Below are positions 33,636 to 43,727 of a DNA stretch of 64,000 nt, piece by piece. Positions within the stretch are counted from its first letter, which is position 1. Every line of letters begins with the position of its first letter. Source of the DNA: Stenotrophomonas sp. 24(2023). Lineage in GTDB: Bacteria; Pseudomonadota; Gammaproteobacteria; Xanthomonadales; Xanthomonadaceae. The DNA lies in assembly GCF_030913365.1 (NCBI RefSeq), contig NZ_CP133160.1, positions 4,378,001 through 4,442,000 of the forward strand. Direction: 5' to 3'. The translations under genes were made by a program, and so were the position numbers. The notes beneath the pieces were generated by a model. It was not told the DNA's origin. It worked only from the letters and a program-made list of their open reading frames with translations, and made no database searches.

Positions 33636-36600
33636 TCACCTGTCTCCTGTTCGTGGTCCCACGCCTGCAGCCGCTGCGACAGCCACGGCGCGATCTGTGC
33701 CACCGCATCGCGCCCGGTCAACTCGGCATGCAGGAACGGCAGTTCACGCGCCTCGACCTGCCGTGCGTGCGCCTGCCACAGCGCCGACTGCAGCTGCGGT
33801 CGTGCCTGGTGATCCCGGCCCGCGCGGACATGCACCAGCGTGCCGTCATACGGTCGGTGGTGGTGATCGCGGATGAGCCGATTGGTGCCGGTCACTGCCC
33901 GTACCACCCCATCCAGCACGGGGTCCGGCAGACTGCCCAGCGCGCTGCCGCCGCGCCGCAGGAACGCCAGGATGCGCTCGCGGTCATCCAGTTCCGGATG
34001 CGCGTCCGGGTCGTGGCCGGCAATGGCGAGCAGCGCACGCAGCGCTGCGATGGGGTCGGGCTCGGGCTCGGCGCGCCAGCACTCGCTGGGGTAGGCATCC
34101 AGCAGTACCAGCTCGCCGACGGTACGGCCGATCTCCTGCAGGCGTACCGCCATCGCCTGCGCCAGGATGCCGCCCACCGACCAGCCCAGCAGATGGACCG
34201 GTCCCTGTGGCTGCAATGCGATGACGCGCTGCACGTAAGCATTGGCCATGGCTTCGATGCTGCCCGGCAGCGGCTGTGCCGGGTCCAGCGCGGGCGACTG
34301 CAGGCCGTGCACGGTGCGGGCCGGTGCCAGCGCACGCGCCAGCGTGCGGTAGTTCCAGGCGATGCCACCGGCCGGATGCACCACGAACAGGGGGGGCCGC
34401 CCCGGCTCGCCGTCGGCCAGCGTGATCACCGGCCCCAGCGCATGGTCAGCCTGAGCGGGCCGGGCGGCCAGCCGCGCCGCCAGCGCTGCAACCGTGGGCT
34501 GTGCGAACACCGCGCCCAGGCCCAGCTCGCAGCGCCAGCGCGCCTCGATGGCCAGCAGCAGGTGCACGGCCGACAGCGAATCGCCGCCGAGTGCGAAGAA
34601 ATCCGCATCGACCGCCACCGGCGCATCGCGCCCCAGCACGCGCGCGAACAGTGCGGCCAGCTCGGTTTCCAGCGGTGTGGCGGCGGCCCGTCCCATCACC
34701 TCGGCCCACACCGGCAGCGGCAAGGCCCGGCGGTCCAGCTTGCCGTTGGCCGTCACCGGCCAGTCGTGCACCGGCACGTAGGCGGTCGGCAGCATGTAGT
34801 CAGGCAGGCGCGTGGCCAGGTGCGCGCGCAGCGCTTCGGCGGCGGGCGCCGTCGCGGATACATAGGCCACCAGCCGCGGCTCTCCCGGCAGATCGTCACG
34901 CAGCAGCACCTCGGCGCGTGCCACGCCGGGCAGCTCACGCAGCGCCACTTCAATCTCCCCCAGCTCGATGCGCAGGCCACGCAGCTTCACCTGGTGATCG
35001 CTGCGGCCCAGATACGCCACCGCGCCATCACGGCGCCAGCGGGCCACATCGCCGGTACGGTAGATCCGCTCACCGGGCAGGAACGGATCGGCCAGGAAAC
35101 GGTCGGCGGTCAGGTCATCGCGCCCCAGATAACCGCGTGCCAGCTGCACGCCGCCCAGGTACAGCTCACCGGCCACGCCGACCGGCAGTGGCCGCAGTCC
35201 CGCATCCAGCACATACAGGCGCGTGTTCCAGACCGGGAAGCCGATCGGCACCGGCTGCGTGGTGTCATCGGCACCGGCCGGCCACCAGCTCACGTCCACC
35301 GCCGCTTCGGTGGGGCCGTACAGGTTGTGCAGCTCTGCCTGCACCACGCGGTGGAAACGGTCGCGCAGCGCGGCATCCAGCGCCTCGCCACTGGTGAATA
35401 CCCGCCGCAGCACCACTCCCTGCGCCGCCGGTGCAGCCACGAAGGCCGCCAGCATCGACGGCACGAAATGCGCGGTGGTGATGCCGTGGGTGCGGATCAG
35501 TCGTGCCAGCTCGGCCGGGTCGCGGTGCGCGTCCGGGCCGGCCAGCACCAGCGTGGCCCCGCACAGGATCGGCAGGAAGAATTCCCAGACCGATACATCG
35601 AACGTGGCCGGGGTCTTCTGCAGCACGCGGTCATCGGCCTGCATGCCGTAGTGCACCTGCATCCACAGCAGGCGGTTGACGATGGCACGGTGCTCGATGA
35701 CCACGCCCTTGGGCTCGCCGGTCGAGCCGGAGGTATAGATCACATAGGCCGCATCGTCAGGTGCGGCCGCGGCAGCCAGCGCGGCATCGTGCTGTTGCGA
35801 CCAGTCCTGCGGCGGCAGCACATCAGCCTCCGGCAGGCGCTGCTGCAGCGTTGCCTCGGCCAGCACCGCACGCGGCGCCGCCATCGCCAGGATGCGTGAC
35901 AGGCGCGCATCGGGATGGGACAGATCCAGCGGCAGGTACGCCGCACCGGCACGCAGCACGGCCAGCAGCGCGATGACCAGCTCGATCGAGCGCGGCAGGG
36001 CCACCGCCACCCGGTCCCCGGGGCCGATGCCACGCGCCTGCAGCTGCGATGCCAGTGCACGGCTGCGCTGCTCCAGCGTGGCGTGGTCGATCCGCGCATC
36101 GCCCAGCTCCAGGGCAATGGCGGCCGGATCACGTGCCATGCCCTGCTCCAGCAGCGCGGCCAGCGTCGTGGCCGGCACCGGGCAGGCCGTCGCATTGAAG
36201 TCGTGTACCACCTGCTGGACATCGGCCGCGCTGGCCAACGGCACCGACTGCAACGGCCCGTCGGCCAGGGCCGCCGACACGAAATGCAGCAGCCGCTGCG
36301 CATGATCCTGCAGATCGGCCGGCGTGTAGAGCGCGGGGTTGGCTTCGATTTCCAGGTCCAGCACAGCCAGCGCATCACCGCGGAAGCCCAGCGTCAGTTC
36401 ATCCACCGGGCCGGTACACAGCACGTCTAGCCGTGCCTGCACGCCAGGCACGCCGATCGGCCTGTAGAACGGCTGCACATTGATCAGCGGGCCATGCAGG
36501 CGCTGCTGGCCACCCATGCGACCAAGATCGCGGCGCATCTGCTCGCCCCGGTAACGCCCATGGCGACGGCCCTGCACCAGCTGCCGGCCCAGGCTGCGCG

Positions 36601-37537
36601 TGGCCGCTTCGACACTGCTGTCGCTGGCCGCCACGCGCAGCGGCAGCACGTTCATCACCATCGCCGGTACCCGTGCCGCCGCACTGCCCAGGCGCGCCAT
36701 GAACGGCACGCCGACCACGGCCTCGTCCAGCCCGCTCATGCGCCGCACATAGTCCGCGCCGAGCGCGGTCAGCACATCCGGCCACGGCTGCAGCCAGCCG
36801 GCCGCCGCCTCCAGCAGGCGCTGGCGCAGCGGCGCCGGTACCGGCTGCACATGGCGCAACGCGTCATGGCTGGCCGGCGCCGTGCCGGCCAGCCCGGTGG
36901 CCGGCGGCATGTCGCCCAGCGTGTCCAGCCACCACTGCCGGTCCTGGACGCGACGCGCATCGGCGCGATAGCCGGCATCCTCGGCCAGGGCGGCGGCCAA
37001 CGGTGGCAACGGCGAGCCCGTGCGGCCGGCCAGCAGCGCGCAGACCCGGTCGGTGAACAGGGCCATCCCATAGCCGTCGGTGGCCAGGTGGTGCACGCGC
37101 AGGTACCAGACCCAGCGCCCGGGCCCGAGCACGTACAAGCGCTGCTGGGCGATGCGGTCGCGCGTGGGGTCCACCGGGGACAGCCGATCGGCACGCATCA
37201 GCCCCTGTGCCGCCGCTGCCGGGTCGGACGCTGCGGACAGATCCACCGGCTGCAGCCAGGGCACATGGGTCGGGTCATGCCACTGCACCGGCTGCCCATC
37301 GTCGGCTTCGGCAAAGCGCAGCGCGAACGCTTCGGCCTCGCGCGCGGCCTGATCGGCCGCGGCAGTGAACGCAGGCACATCCAGCGTGCCCTCCATCCAC
37401 ACCGCATGGGCGGTGTTGAATGCCGGGTTGTCCGGCGCCAGGCGCTGCGCGAACCACAGCCCGGCCTGTGCCTCGGTCAACGGCACCGTCCCCGCCGTGG
37501 CGGGCACCGGCGCGTCGGCCTGCACCTGCCCGCTCAT
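33626..37537 (-). CDS. entF: EntF-like siderophore non-ribosomal peptide synthetase
   Basis: The 1303-aa protein has the EntF architecture. The condensation domain (about 20-440) carries HHLATDG at 149-155. The adenylation domain has YVIYTSGSTGEPKGV, NLYGPTEAAVDVSW and YRTGDVARWRRDGAVAYLGR. The carrier domain has FFALGGDSLSAVHL (pantetheine Ser). The thioesterase has GWSVGG and a terminal catalytic His region (HHHRPYDG). It would load serine, join it to 2,3-dihydroxybenzoate and release the catecholate siderophore. The ATG at 37537 overlaps the carrier-protein stop (ATGA). Confidence 0.93.
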   Translation of the reverse strand: MSGQVQADAPVPATAGTVPLTEAQAGLWFAQRLAPDNPAFNTAHAVWMEGTLDVPAFTAAADQAAREAEAFALRFAEADDGQPVQWHDPTHVPWLQPVDLSAASDPAAAAQGLMRADRLSPVDPTRDRIAQQRLYVLGPGRWVWYLRVHHLATDGYGMALFTDRVCALLAGRTGSPLPPLAAALAEDAGYRADARRVQDRQWWLDTLGDMPPATGLAGTAPASHDALRHVQPVPAPLRQRLLEAAAGWLQPWPDVLTALGADYVRRMSGLDEAVVGVPFMARLGSAAARVPAMVMNVLPLRVAASDSSVEAATRSLGRQLVQGRRHGRYRGEQMRRDLGRMGGQQRLHGPLINVQPFYRPIGVPGVQARLDVLCTGPVDELTLGFRGDALAVLDLEIEANPALYTPADLQDHAQRLLHFVSAALADGPLQSVPLASAADVQQVVHDFNATACPVPATTLAALLEQGMARDPAAIALELGDARIDHATLEQRSRALASQLQARGIGPGDRVAVALPRSIELVIALLAVLRAGAAYLPLDLSHPDARLSRILAMAAPRAVLAEATLQQRLPEADVLPPQDWSQQHDAALAAAAAPDDAAYVIYTSGSTGEPKGVVIEHRAIVNRLLWMQVHYGMQADDRVLQKTPATFDVSVWEFFLPILCGATLVLAGPDAHRDPAELARLIRTHGITTAHFVPSMLAAFVAAPAAQGVVLRRVFTSGEALDAALRDRFHRVVQAELHNLYGPTEAAVDVSWWPAGADDTTQPVPIGFPVWNTRLYVLDAGLRPLPVGVAGELYLGGVQLARGYLGRDDLTADRFLADPFLPGERIYRTGDVARWRRDGAVAYLGRSDHQVKLRGLRIELGEIEVALRELPGVARAEVLLRDDLPGEPRLVAYVSATAPAAEALRAHLATRLPDYMLPTAYVPVHDWPVTANGKLDRRALPLPVWAEVMGRAAATPLETELAALFARVLGRDAPVAVDADFFALGGDSLSAVHLLLAIEARWRCELGLGAVFAQPTVAALAARLAARPAQADHALGPVITLADGEPGRPPLFVVHPAGGIAWNYRTLARALAPARTVHGLQSPALDPAQPLPGSIEAMANAYVQRVIALQPQGPVHLLGWSVGGILAQAMAVRLQEIGRTVGELVLLDAYPSECWRAEPEPDPIAALRALLAIAGHDPDAHPELDDRERILAFLRRGGSALGSLPDPVLDGVVRAVTGTNRLIRDHHHRPYDGTLVHVRAGRDHQARPQLQSALWQAHARQVEARELPFLHAELTGRDAVAQIAPWLSQRLQAWDHEQETGECS

Positions 37538-37791
37538 GCGCGCGCGCCGGCCTGCAGCTGCTGCACCACGTTCCACCAGCCGCGCAGCGTGCTGTATTCG
37601 GCCAGCTGCGCGAACTCGACCGGCAGGCCGGTGTTGCTCCAGGCCAGCACCAGGCCGAGCATGCGCATCGAATCCAGGTCCAGGTCGATCAGGTTGTCAT
37701 CGTCACCGATGTCGCCCGGCGCGCAGTCAAGCACGCGGGCCACGTCGGCCCGCATGCGCTCCAGAGTCAACGGCACGGTCGGGGTAGTCAT
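37534..37791 (-). CDS. Stand-alone aryl carrier protein (EntB')
   Basis: The 85-aa phosphopantetheine-binding protein has the attachment Ser in [20 protein letters not shown]. In E. coli this domain is the C-terminal part of EntB; here it is a separate gene, matching the B' of the S. maltophilia entCEBB'FA operon. It carries 2,3-dihydroxybenzoate from EntE to EntF. Both ends overlap neighbours by 4 nt. Confidence 0.92.
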   Translation of the reverse strand: MTTPTVPLTLERMRADVARVLDCAPGDIGDDDNLIDLDLDSMRMLGLVLAWSNTGLPVEFAQLAEYSTLRGWWNVVQQLQAGARA

Positions 37792-40082
37792 GCCAGGGCC
37801 TCCAGCAGTTGGTCGGTGGTCATCGGCACACCGCAGGTACGGGCAATCCAATGCAGCGCCTGGTCGTGGTCGGCGCGTGAGAAATCGGCCACCGCGTCGG
37901 CGGCGATGAACGCCTCGATGTCGCGCTGGAAGGCCTCCACCACCGTGGCGGTACAGCCGATGTGGGCATACACGCCGGTCACCAGCAGCTGGTCGCGGCC
38001 ACGCACGCGCATCAGCGTTTCCAGGTTGCTGCGCTGGAACGCGCTGTAACGGTGCTTGACCAGAACGTGCTCATGCTCGCGCGGTGCCAGGGCATCGATG
38101 ATGGCCTCATGTTCGGCCAGGGCGCGCATGCCCGGCCCCCACAGGTCGGCCTGCAGGCCGCGGTCACGACGGTCCTGGTTGCCGTGCTGGGCGGTGTAGA
38201 ACACCGGAATGCCGCGGCTGCGGCAGTGGGCCAGCAGCCGTGCCAGATTGGCCACGGCCGGGGCCAGTGGCGCCGCCCCGGCATCGAAGGCAGCCAGGAA
38301 GTAGCGCTGCATGTCATGCACCAGCAACGCCAGCCGCTCGGCCTGCGGCCGCCAGGGACCGCGTGGCGCCGGCAGCTCGGCGGCCGTCGGCAGGGAATAC
38401 GGGGTGATCTTCGGCAGCGCCATCAGCGCTCCTCCTGTCTGTTGCAGATAGCGTTCGCGCAGCTGCGCGCGCAGTTCGCGGCGGCTGATCTTGCCCACCG
38501 CCGTGGTGTCGAACGCGTCCACGTACACGACCTGGTCGGGTACCTTGAACGCCGCCAGGCCACGGCCACGCATCCACGCTTTCAGCGCGGGGGCCGCCAC
38601 CGGTTCGCCCTGGCGGATGACGAACGCGCAGCTGCGCTCGCCAAGGAAATCATCGGGAATGGAGACCACCGCCGCATCGAACACGCCCGGGTGCGCCAGC
38701 AGGTGGTCTTCGATCTCCTCGGCGGAAATCTTCTCGCCGGCGCGGTTGATGTGGTCGCTGGCACGCCCCTGCACCACCAGGTAGCCACCGGGCAGCTGCT
38801 GCACACGATCGCCCGTGCGGTAGAAGCCCTCGTCGGTGAAGGCACGCGCATTGGCCGCGTCATCATTGTGGTAGGCGCGGATGGTGTAGGGGCCGCGGGT
38901 CAGCAGATGGCCGACAGTACCCGGTTCCACGGGCCGGTCGTGGTCATCGACCACGCGCACCTCGTCGTCCGGGCTGATCGGCCGCCCCTGGCAGGCCACG
39001 ATCAGCTCCAGCGGATCGTCCAGGCGCGTGTAGTTGACCAGCCCCTCGGCCATGCCGAATACCTGCTGCAGCGTGCAGCCCAGCCCATCGATCACCCGCC
39101 GCGCCGCCTCGGGCACCAGCTTGGCACCGCCCACCTGCAGCACCTGCAGGCTGGACAGGTCGTGCGTGGTGGTCGCGGCCGCCTGTGCCCACAGCAGCGC
39201 CAGCGGCGGCACCAGCCCGCAGCAGGTGACCCGCTCGGCAGCAATCAGCGGGAACGCTACGTCCGGCGCAGGGCCGGGGCTGAGCACCACGCGCGCACCC
39301 GCGTACAGCGCACCGAAGAAGCCCGGCGAACTCATCGGGAAGTTGTGCGCGGCCGGCAGCGCGACCAGGTACACGCTGTCCGCATCGATACCGCACAGGG
39401 CATTGCTGGCGCGGAAGGAATACAGGTAGTCGTCGTGCGTACGCGGAATCAGCTTGGACAGGCCCGTGCTGCCCCCAGAGATCTGCAGGAACGCCACCGA
39501 CTGCGGATCCGGGTCCGCCGGCAGCTGCGCCACATCACCGTCCAGGGCATCCAGGGCGATGAATTCGCCCGCTTCACCGGCAATCACCACATGGCGCACG
39601 TCGGGCACCTGCGCCTGCAGTTCGCGCGCCAGCGTGCGGTGATCGAAGCCATCATGCACGGCGGCGGTGATCAGCGCCGAGGCCTGTGCCTTGCGCGCGA
39701 AGTGCGCCAGTTCGGTGATGCGGTGCGCCGGCAAGGCGTACACCGGCACCAGGCCGGCACGGAACAGGCCGCACGCAGCGGCGATGAACGCCGGTACGTT
39801 GCCCAGCTGCAGCAGCACCCGATCGCCCGGGTGCAGCCCTTGCGCCAGCAGGCCCGCACCGATACGGCCCGCCGCCTGCCAGAGCTGGGCGTAGCTCAGC
39901 CGCTGCGCACCGCCCACTACCGCAATGCGGTCGCCGCACTGTTCGGCCCGCGCGCGCAGGAACCCGGGAAACGTCTCGCCACGCCAGTAGCCGGCCGCAC
40001 GGTAGCGTGCCACCAGCTCGTCCGGCCACACCTGCTGCAGCGGCAGGCGCGCATCGCTGCCTGCCGGGGAAATCATCGTCAT
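37788..40082 (-). CDS. Fused 2,3-dihydroxybenzoate-AMP ligase and isochorismatase (EntE-EntB)
   Basis: One 764-aa frame. Residues 1-553 are EntE (AMP-binding [72 protein letters not shown]). Residues 554-764 are the isochorismatase domain ([74 protein letters not shown]). Together they make 2,3-dihydro-DHB and activate DHB. A perfect Shine-Dalgarno and ATG lie inside the frame at the junction, so the second half may also be made separately. In E. coli and by S. maltophilia nomenclature these are two proteins. Confidence 0.9.
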   Translation of the reverse strand: MTMISPAGSDARLPLQQVWPDELVARYRAAGYWRGETFPGFLRARAEQCGDRIAVVGGAQRLSYAQLWQAAGRIGAGLLAQGLHPGDRVLLQLGNVPAFIAAACGLFRAGLVPVYALPAHRITELAHFARKAQASALITAAVHDGFDHRTLARELQAQVPDVRHVVIAGEAGEFIALDALDGDVAQLPADPDPQSVAFLQISGGSTGLSKLIPRTHDDYLYSFRASNALCGIDADSVYLVALPAAHNFPMSSPGFFGALYAGARVVLSPGPAPDVAFPLIAAERVTCCGLVPPLALLWAQAAATTTHDLSSLQVLQVGGAKLVPEAARRVIDGLGCTLQQVFGMAEGLVNYTRLDDPLELIVACQGRPISPDDEVRVVDDHDRPVEPGTVGHLLTRGPYTIRAYHNDDAANARAFTDEGFYRTGDRVQQLPGGYLVVQGRASDHINRAGEKISAEEIEDHLLAHPGVFDAAVVSIPDDFLGERSCAFVIRQGEPVAAPALKAWMRGRGLAAFKVPDQVVYVDAFDTTAVGKISRRELRAQLRERYLQQTGGALMALPKITPYSLPTAAELPAPRGPWRPQAERLALLVHDMQRYFLAAFDAGAAPLAPAVANLARLLAHCRSRGIPVFYTAQHGNQDRRDRGLQADLWGPGMRALAEHEAIIDALAPREHEHVLVKHRYSAFQRSNLETLMRVRGRDQLLVTGVYAHIGCTATVVEAFQRDIEAFIAADAVADFSRADHDQALHWIARTCGVPMTTDQLLEALA
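38421..38436 (-). promoter_or_regulatory. Internal ribosome binding site at the EntE-EntB junction
   Basis: On the minus strand AGGAGGA (38436-38430) stands 6 nt before ATG (38423-38421) of the isochorismatase domain. A TGA overlapping that ATG (TGATG) exists in another frame. This is the signature of two formerly coupled genes whose frames are now joined. Confidence 0.75.
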
Positions 40083-41272
40083 GGCACCTGTGCTCCGGGA
40101 AGATCAGCCTCACGCACGCCCAGCGCGGTCAGCAGCGCGCTGAACTTGGCCGAGGTCTCGGCCACTTCGGCCTGGGGCTGGGAATCGGCCACGATGCCAG
40201 CCCCGGCGTACAGGCGCAGTTCGGGCCCCTGCAGGCGGGCACAGCGGATGGCCACATACCAGTCACCATCGCCGTGCGCGTCCAGCCAACCGACCGCGCC
40301 GGCATAGAAGCCACGTGGCAGCGGCTCCAACGTACCGATGTGCTGCAGTGCCGGTGCGCGCGGCGTGCCGCAGACGGCCGGCGTGGGATGCAGGGCCGCC
40401 AGCAGCGTTGCGGCCGGGGTCGCCGCGTCCTTCAGGGTGGCGTGGATGCGCGTGCCCAGGTGCCACATGCTCGCAGTGGCATGCAGGCTGGGGCGTGGCG
40501 CCGCCTCGACGCGGGTGCACCACGGCGCCAGCCCGTCCACGATCGCTTCGACCACGTGGCGATGCTCGTCATGGTCCTTGCGCGAGGCCAGCAGCGCCTG
40601 TGCGGCCTGCGCATCCTGGGTGGCATCGGCGCTGCGCCGCGCCGAACCGGCCAAGGGGTGCGACAGCACCTGCGCACCGCGCTTGCGCAGCAGCAGTTCC
40701 GGCGTGGCCCCCACCAGCCAGGCCGGCGCCTGCCCGGGCAGGGTCGGCAGCGGCGTGGCATAGGTCGCCACCGATGGGTCCTTGCCCAGCCGTGCCAGCA
40801 GCGCCTGCGGTGGCATCGGCTGGCGGGTATGCACACGCAGGCTGCGCGCCAGCACCACCTTGTCCAGCGGCTGCGTGGCATCCGCCAGTACGGCTACGGC
40901 ACGGGCCACCGCGTCGGCGTAGTCCTGCGCCGGCGGCTCGGCCTGCACGTCGCCGGCCAGCGCGGGCGGCGGTGTATCGGTGTAGGCCAATGCCGGTGCC
41001 AACCGCACCGGCTGGTGCAGGGCATCGTCGTGCGACGGGTCGAACGGCACCGCCCCCACCAGCACGCCTGGCCCGCCACGCTGTGCTGCGAAGAATGCAC
41101 GGCTGCGTGCCTCCAGCGTCTGCAACGGCCCGGCGGGCAGGCGCCGCAGGCAGCCCTGGCCGTGCACGGACTGATCGCCCTGCTGCAGCAGGAACAGTGC
41201 GGTATCGGCCCCCTCGTCGATTGTCATCGGTGTTGCCTCACCATCGGCGGGCAGGTGCAGTGCGTCGTTCAT
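40079..41272 (-). CDS. entC: Isochorismate synthase
   Basis: The 397-aa protein has the chorismate-binding fold: [20 protein letters not shown], the [20 protein letters not shown] region, [31 protein letters not shown], and the glutamate-containing [20 protein letters not shown] and [20 protein letters not shown]. It converts chorismate to isochorismate, the first step to 2,3-dihydroxybenzoate. The start overlaps the exporter stop and its stop overlaps the entE start, both by 4 nt. Confidence 0.93.
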   Translation of the reverse strand: MNDALHLPADGEATPMTIDEGADTALFLLQQGDQSVHGQGCLRRLPAGPLQTLEARSRAFFAAQRGGPGVLVGAVPFDPSHDDALHQPVRLAPALAYTDTPPPALAGDVQAEPPAQDYADAVARAVAVLADATQPLDKVVLARSLRVHTRQPMPPQALLARLGKDPSVATYATPLPTLPGQAPAWLVGATPELLLRKRGAQVLSHPLAGSARRSADATQDAQAAQALLASRKDHDEHRHVVEAIVDGLAPWCTRVEAAPRPSLHATASMWHLGTRIHATLKDAATPAATLLAALHPTPAVCGTPRAPALQHIGTLEPLPRGFYAGAVGWLDAHGDGDWYVAIRCARLQGPELRLYAGAGIVADSQPQAEVAETSAKFSALLTALGVREADLPGAQVP

Positions 41273-42465
41273 GCGGCCTCCCGTGACCGGTGCAGGACGG
41301 CGGCCAGTGCCAGGCCCAGCAGCAGCACGCCCACCAGCAGGTACGGCAGGCTCATGCCGACCCGGTACAGCACGGTGCCCAGCAACGGCCCAACCACCAT
41401 GCCCATGCCCTGCACCGCTGCGACGGTACCGGCGGCAGCGCCCTGCTCGTGGGCCTGCACCGAATCGGCGGCCAGCGCCTGGAAATTGGGGAACACGAAA
41501 CCCATGCCGAACGCGGCCAGCGCATAGCCGGCCAGCAGCTGCCAGGGCTGCTGCACCCACGCGACCGACGCAAACCCGAAGGCGGAAATGAAGGCCCCCA
41601 CCGCGATCCAGCGCGCCGGGCGGATGCCTTCGCGCTTCATCACCAGCGCCTGCGCGACGATCAGGCCAACGCCCACCGCTGTCAGGGCCAGGCCGGCCAC
41701 GCGCGCACCTTCGGCGGGCGCCAGGTGCAGGCGGTCGATGGCGAAGAACCCCACCGTGACCTGGGCGATGGTCACCGAGATCATCGCGGCGAACACCGCC
41801 AGCAGTGGCAGGCGCAGGCGGCTATCGAACCACGCCAGGCGCGGCCGCGGGCCCTGTGCGGCGGCCACCGGTGGCGTTGCCGGCAGGCGCCAGGCCAGCA
41901 CGGCCAGCGCCAGCAGCGGCAGCACCGCAGCCACGTACAACGCCAGGGAAAGATCACGCCAGGCCAGCCAGCCTGCGGCGGCCGGACCGATCACCATGCC
42001 GACCGCATTGGCACTGCCCAGCTTGGCCATCACCCCCGCACGCTGCCCCGGTGGTGCCTGGTCGGCGATCAGCGCCGCCGCCGTCGGCGGCACTGCGGCG
42101 TAGAACAGGCCGACCAGCGCACGCGCACCGACCAGGGCCAGCACGCACAGCCACACCGGCGGCAGCGTGGCCAACGCCACATCGACGAACACCGCCATCG
42201 CTACATAGATCAGCGCATAGGCCGCCATCGCCACCATCAGCACGCGCTTGCGGCCGATGCGGTCGCTCAGCGCGCCCCAGGGCCGTGCCGCCAGCATCCA
42301 CAGCACGCCGGCAGCGGTCACCGACAGGCCGGCGTGCCATTCGGCCATGCCCAGCACGCGAACCACCGGGCCGATGACCGCAACGAAGGCCATCATCGCC
42401 ATCGTGCCCACCAGGGCGGCGAAGACAAGCGCAGGAAGACTGGGAACGACCGCTCTGGAACGCAT
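41269..42465 (-). CDS. MFS exporter, probable siderophore efflux protein
   Basis: The 398-aa protein has twelve predicted helices and MFS motif A between helices 2 and 3 (GALSDRIGRKRVLM). It is the first gene behind a Fur-like box and overlaps entC by 4 nt, the position expected for an EntS-like exporter of the catecholate siderophore. Substrate is inferred from context. The ATG at 42465 is chosen; a TTG at 42480 is also in frame. Confidence 0.88.
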   Translation of the reverse strand: MRSRAVVPSLPALVFAALVGTMAMMAFVAVIGPVVRVLGMAEWHAGLSVTAAGVLWMLAARPWGALSDRIGRKRVLMVAMAAYALIYVAMAVFVDVALATLPPVWLCVLALVGARALVGLFYAAVPPTAAALIADQAPPGQRAGVMAKLGSANAVGMVIGPAAAGWLAWRDLSLALYVAAVLPLLALAVLAWRLPATPPVAAAQGPRPRLAWFDSRLRLPLLAVFAAMISVTIAQVTVGFFAIDRLHLAPAEGARVAGLALTAVGVGLIVAQALVMKREGIRPARWIAVGAFISAFGFASVAWVQQPWQLLAGYALAAFGMGFVFPNFQALAADSVQAHEQGAAAGTVAAVQGMGMVVGPLLGTVLYRVGMSLPYLLVGVLLLGLALAAVLHRSREAA

Positions 42466-42559
42466 GACCACCACTACCAATCAGGAATGACGTCACGGGC
42501 CGGAACGGCCCGCATGATTGATCGGCTTGGTCTGCGCGGTGCGCGACGTGGCTATCACC

Positions 42560-42593
42560 GCAAATGATAACACCTCGCATTTTCATTTGTTGC
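42560..42593 (-). promoter_or_regulatory. Fur-like box of the siderophore operon
   Basis: On the minus strand TGAAAAT and GTTATCA half-sites occur 7 bp apart within an AT-rich stretch bounded by CAAATG and CATTTGC. Each matches six of seven positions of a Fur half-site (TGATAAT / ATTATCA). It lies about 95 bp before the exporter ATG and is the only such site before the six-gene operon. Confidence 0.65.
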
Positions 42594-42640
42594 AGCCACC
42601 GGCCGTGCGGTTCATGCACGGCCACTGCGCAATGCCCGGC

Positions 42641-43630
42641 TCACGCTGCGCGATGCCCCGCCGGCAGCGGCGCCGGCAGGCAGCCCAGGCCGCGCAGCGT
42701 GGTTTCCACCGCCTCGGCCAGCGGCGTGTGTGGCTCCGGCCCGATCACCGCACGCAACGCGGCGTTGTCCATGTGCAGCGGCACCCGCCACAGGTAGCGC
42801 ATTTCCCGCAGCTCGCGCAGCGTGGTGTTGAACGGTGCCGCCAGCGCCAGCGACCACCAGGGGAAGCGCCAGACCGCCGGCCGCCGCCCCTGCACGCGCT
42901 GCACCACCTCGGCGATGGCCTGGGCCATCTGCTGGCCATCGGCATCCCAGTGCCCGGCCATGTGGAAGCGCGCGAATGCCGGCAGCTGCGCGCGCCGCTG
43001 CAGCAGCGCCACCAGCGTCCGTGCTGCATCGGGCAGGTAGGCCCATTGGTGGCCGATGCCCGGCAGGCCCGGATTGAACACGCGTGCCACCGGCAGGCCC
43101 GCCTTCACCAACCCCTGCGAGAACCAGTTGTTGCCCGGACGCGGGCCGAAGAAATCGCCGGCGCGCAGGATGATCACCCGCAGGCCCTCGGCGCTCGCTG
43201 CCTGCAGCTTCTCTTCCAGCGCCACCCGCAGCGCGCCCTTGCGGGTGGCGGGGTGTTGCGGCGCCTGCTCGTGCGGGTTGGCGAAGGCGTCCGGGCCGTA
43301 GTTGTAGACCGTGCCCGGCAGGACCAGGGTGGCACCGGCCTGGCGCGCAGCGGCGATGCTGTTGTCGATCATCGGCAGCACCTGCACCTGCCAGTCACGG
43401 TAACCCGGCGGGTTGACCGCATGCACGATCACCGCGCAGCCCTGTGCGGCACGCTGCACGTCGTCGGCGCGCAGCGCATCGCCCTGCACCCACGCCAGCC
43501 CATCGGTATCGGCGGGCAACCGCCGCGCCATCGCCCGTACCCGCCAGCCTGCCGCCTTCAGCGCCTGCGCGGTTTCACCGCCGATGCCGCCGGTCGCGCC
43601 CAGCACCAATGCCGTCTGCCCGTGGTTCAT
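42641..43630 (-). CDS. NAD(P)-binding epimerase/dehydratase-family protein
   Basis: The 329-aa extended-SDR-type protein has VLGATGGIGGETAQALKAAG, the VIVHAVNPPGY motif, VLPGTVYNYGPDAF and RAGDFFGPRPGNNWF. The substrate is unknown. It is divergent from a LysR-type regulator (93-bp gap), its probable controller. No signal peptide. Confidence 0.88.
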   Translation of the reverse strand: MNHGQTALVLGATGGIGGETAQALKAAGWRVRAMARRLPADTDGLAWVQGDALRADDVQRAAQGCAVIVHAVNPPGYRDWQVQVLPMIDNSIAAARQAGATLVLPGTVYNYGPDAFANPHEQAPQHPATRKGALRVALEEKLQAASAEGLRVIILRAGDFFGPRPGNNWFSQGLVKAGLPVARVFNPGLPGIGHQWAYLPDAARTLVALLQRRAQLPAFARFHMAGHWDADGQQMAQAIAEVVQRVQGRRPAVWRFPWWSLALAAPFNTTLRELREMRYLWRVPLHMDNAALRAVIGPEPHTPLAEAVETTLRGLGCLPAPLPAGHRAA

Positions 43631-43709
43631 GTCGATTGCCTGTGCGTGTGTGGGCCTCCAGTGTCGGCAGCCCGGCAGCCAAAAGGAATTGACTGGATCG
43701 GCATGCCAT

Positions 43710-43727
43710 CCATACATTTATGCATGG
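43710..43727. promoter_or_regulatory. Near-palindrome overlapping the lysR start codon
   Basis: CCATACATT-TATGCATGG is an 18-bp palindrome with two mismatched base pairs. It contains TACATT, a -10-like hexamer 5 nt before the ATG at 43724. It could be an autoregulatory LysR operator shared with the divergent oxidoreductase gene. Confidence 0.45.

Noticed and set aside
33410..40307. Long plus-strand open frames (829 and 781 aa) opposite entF and entE
   Set aside because: They are antisense to well-supported NRPS and ligase domains and show His/Arg/Gln-rich low-complexity composition with no domain.
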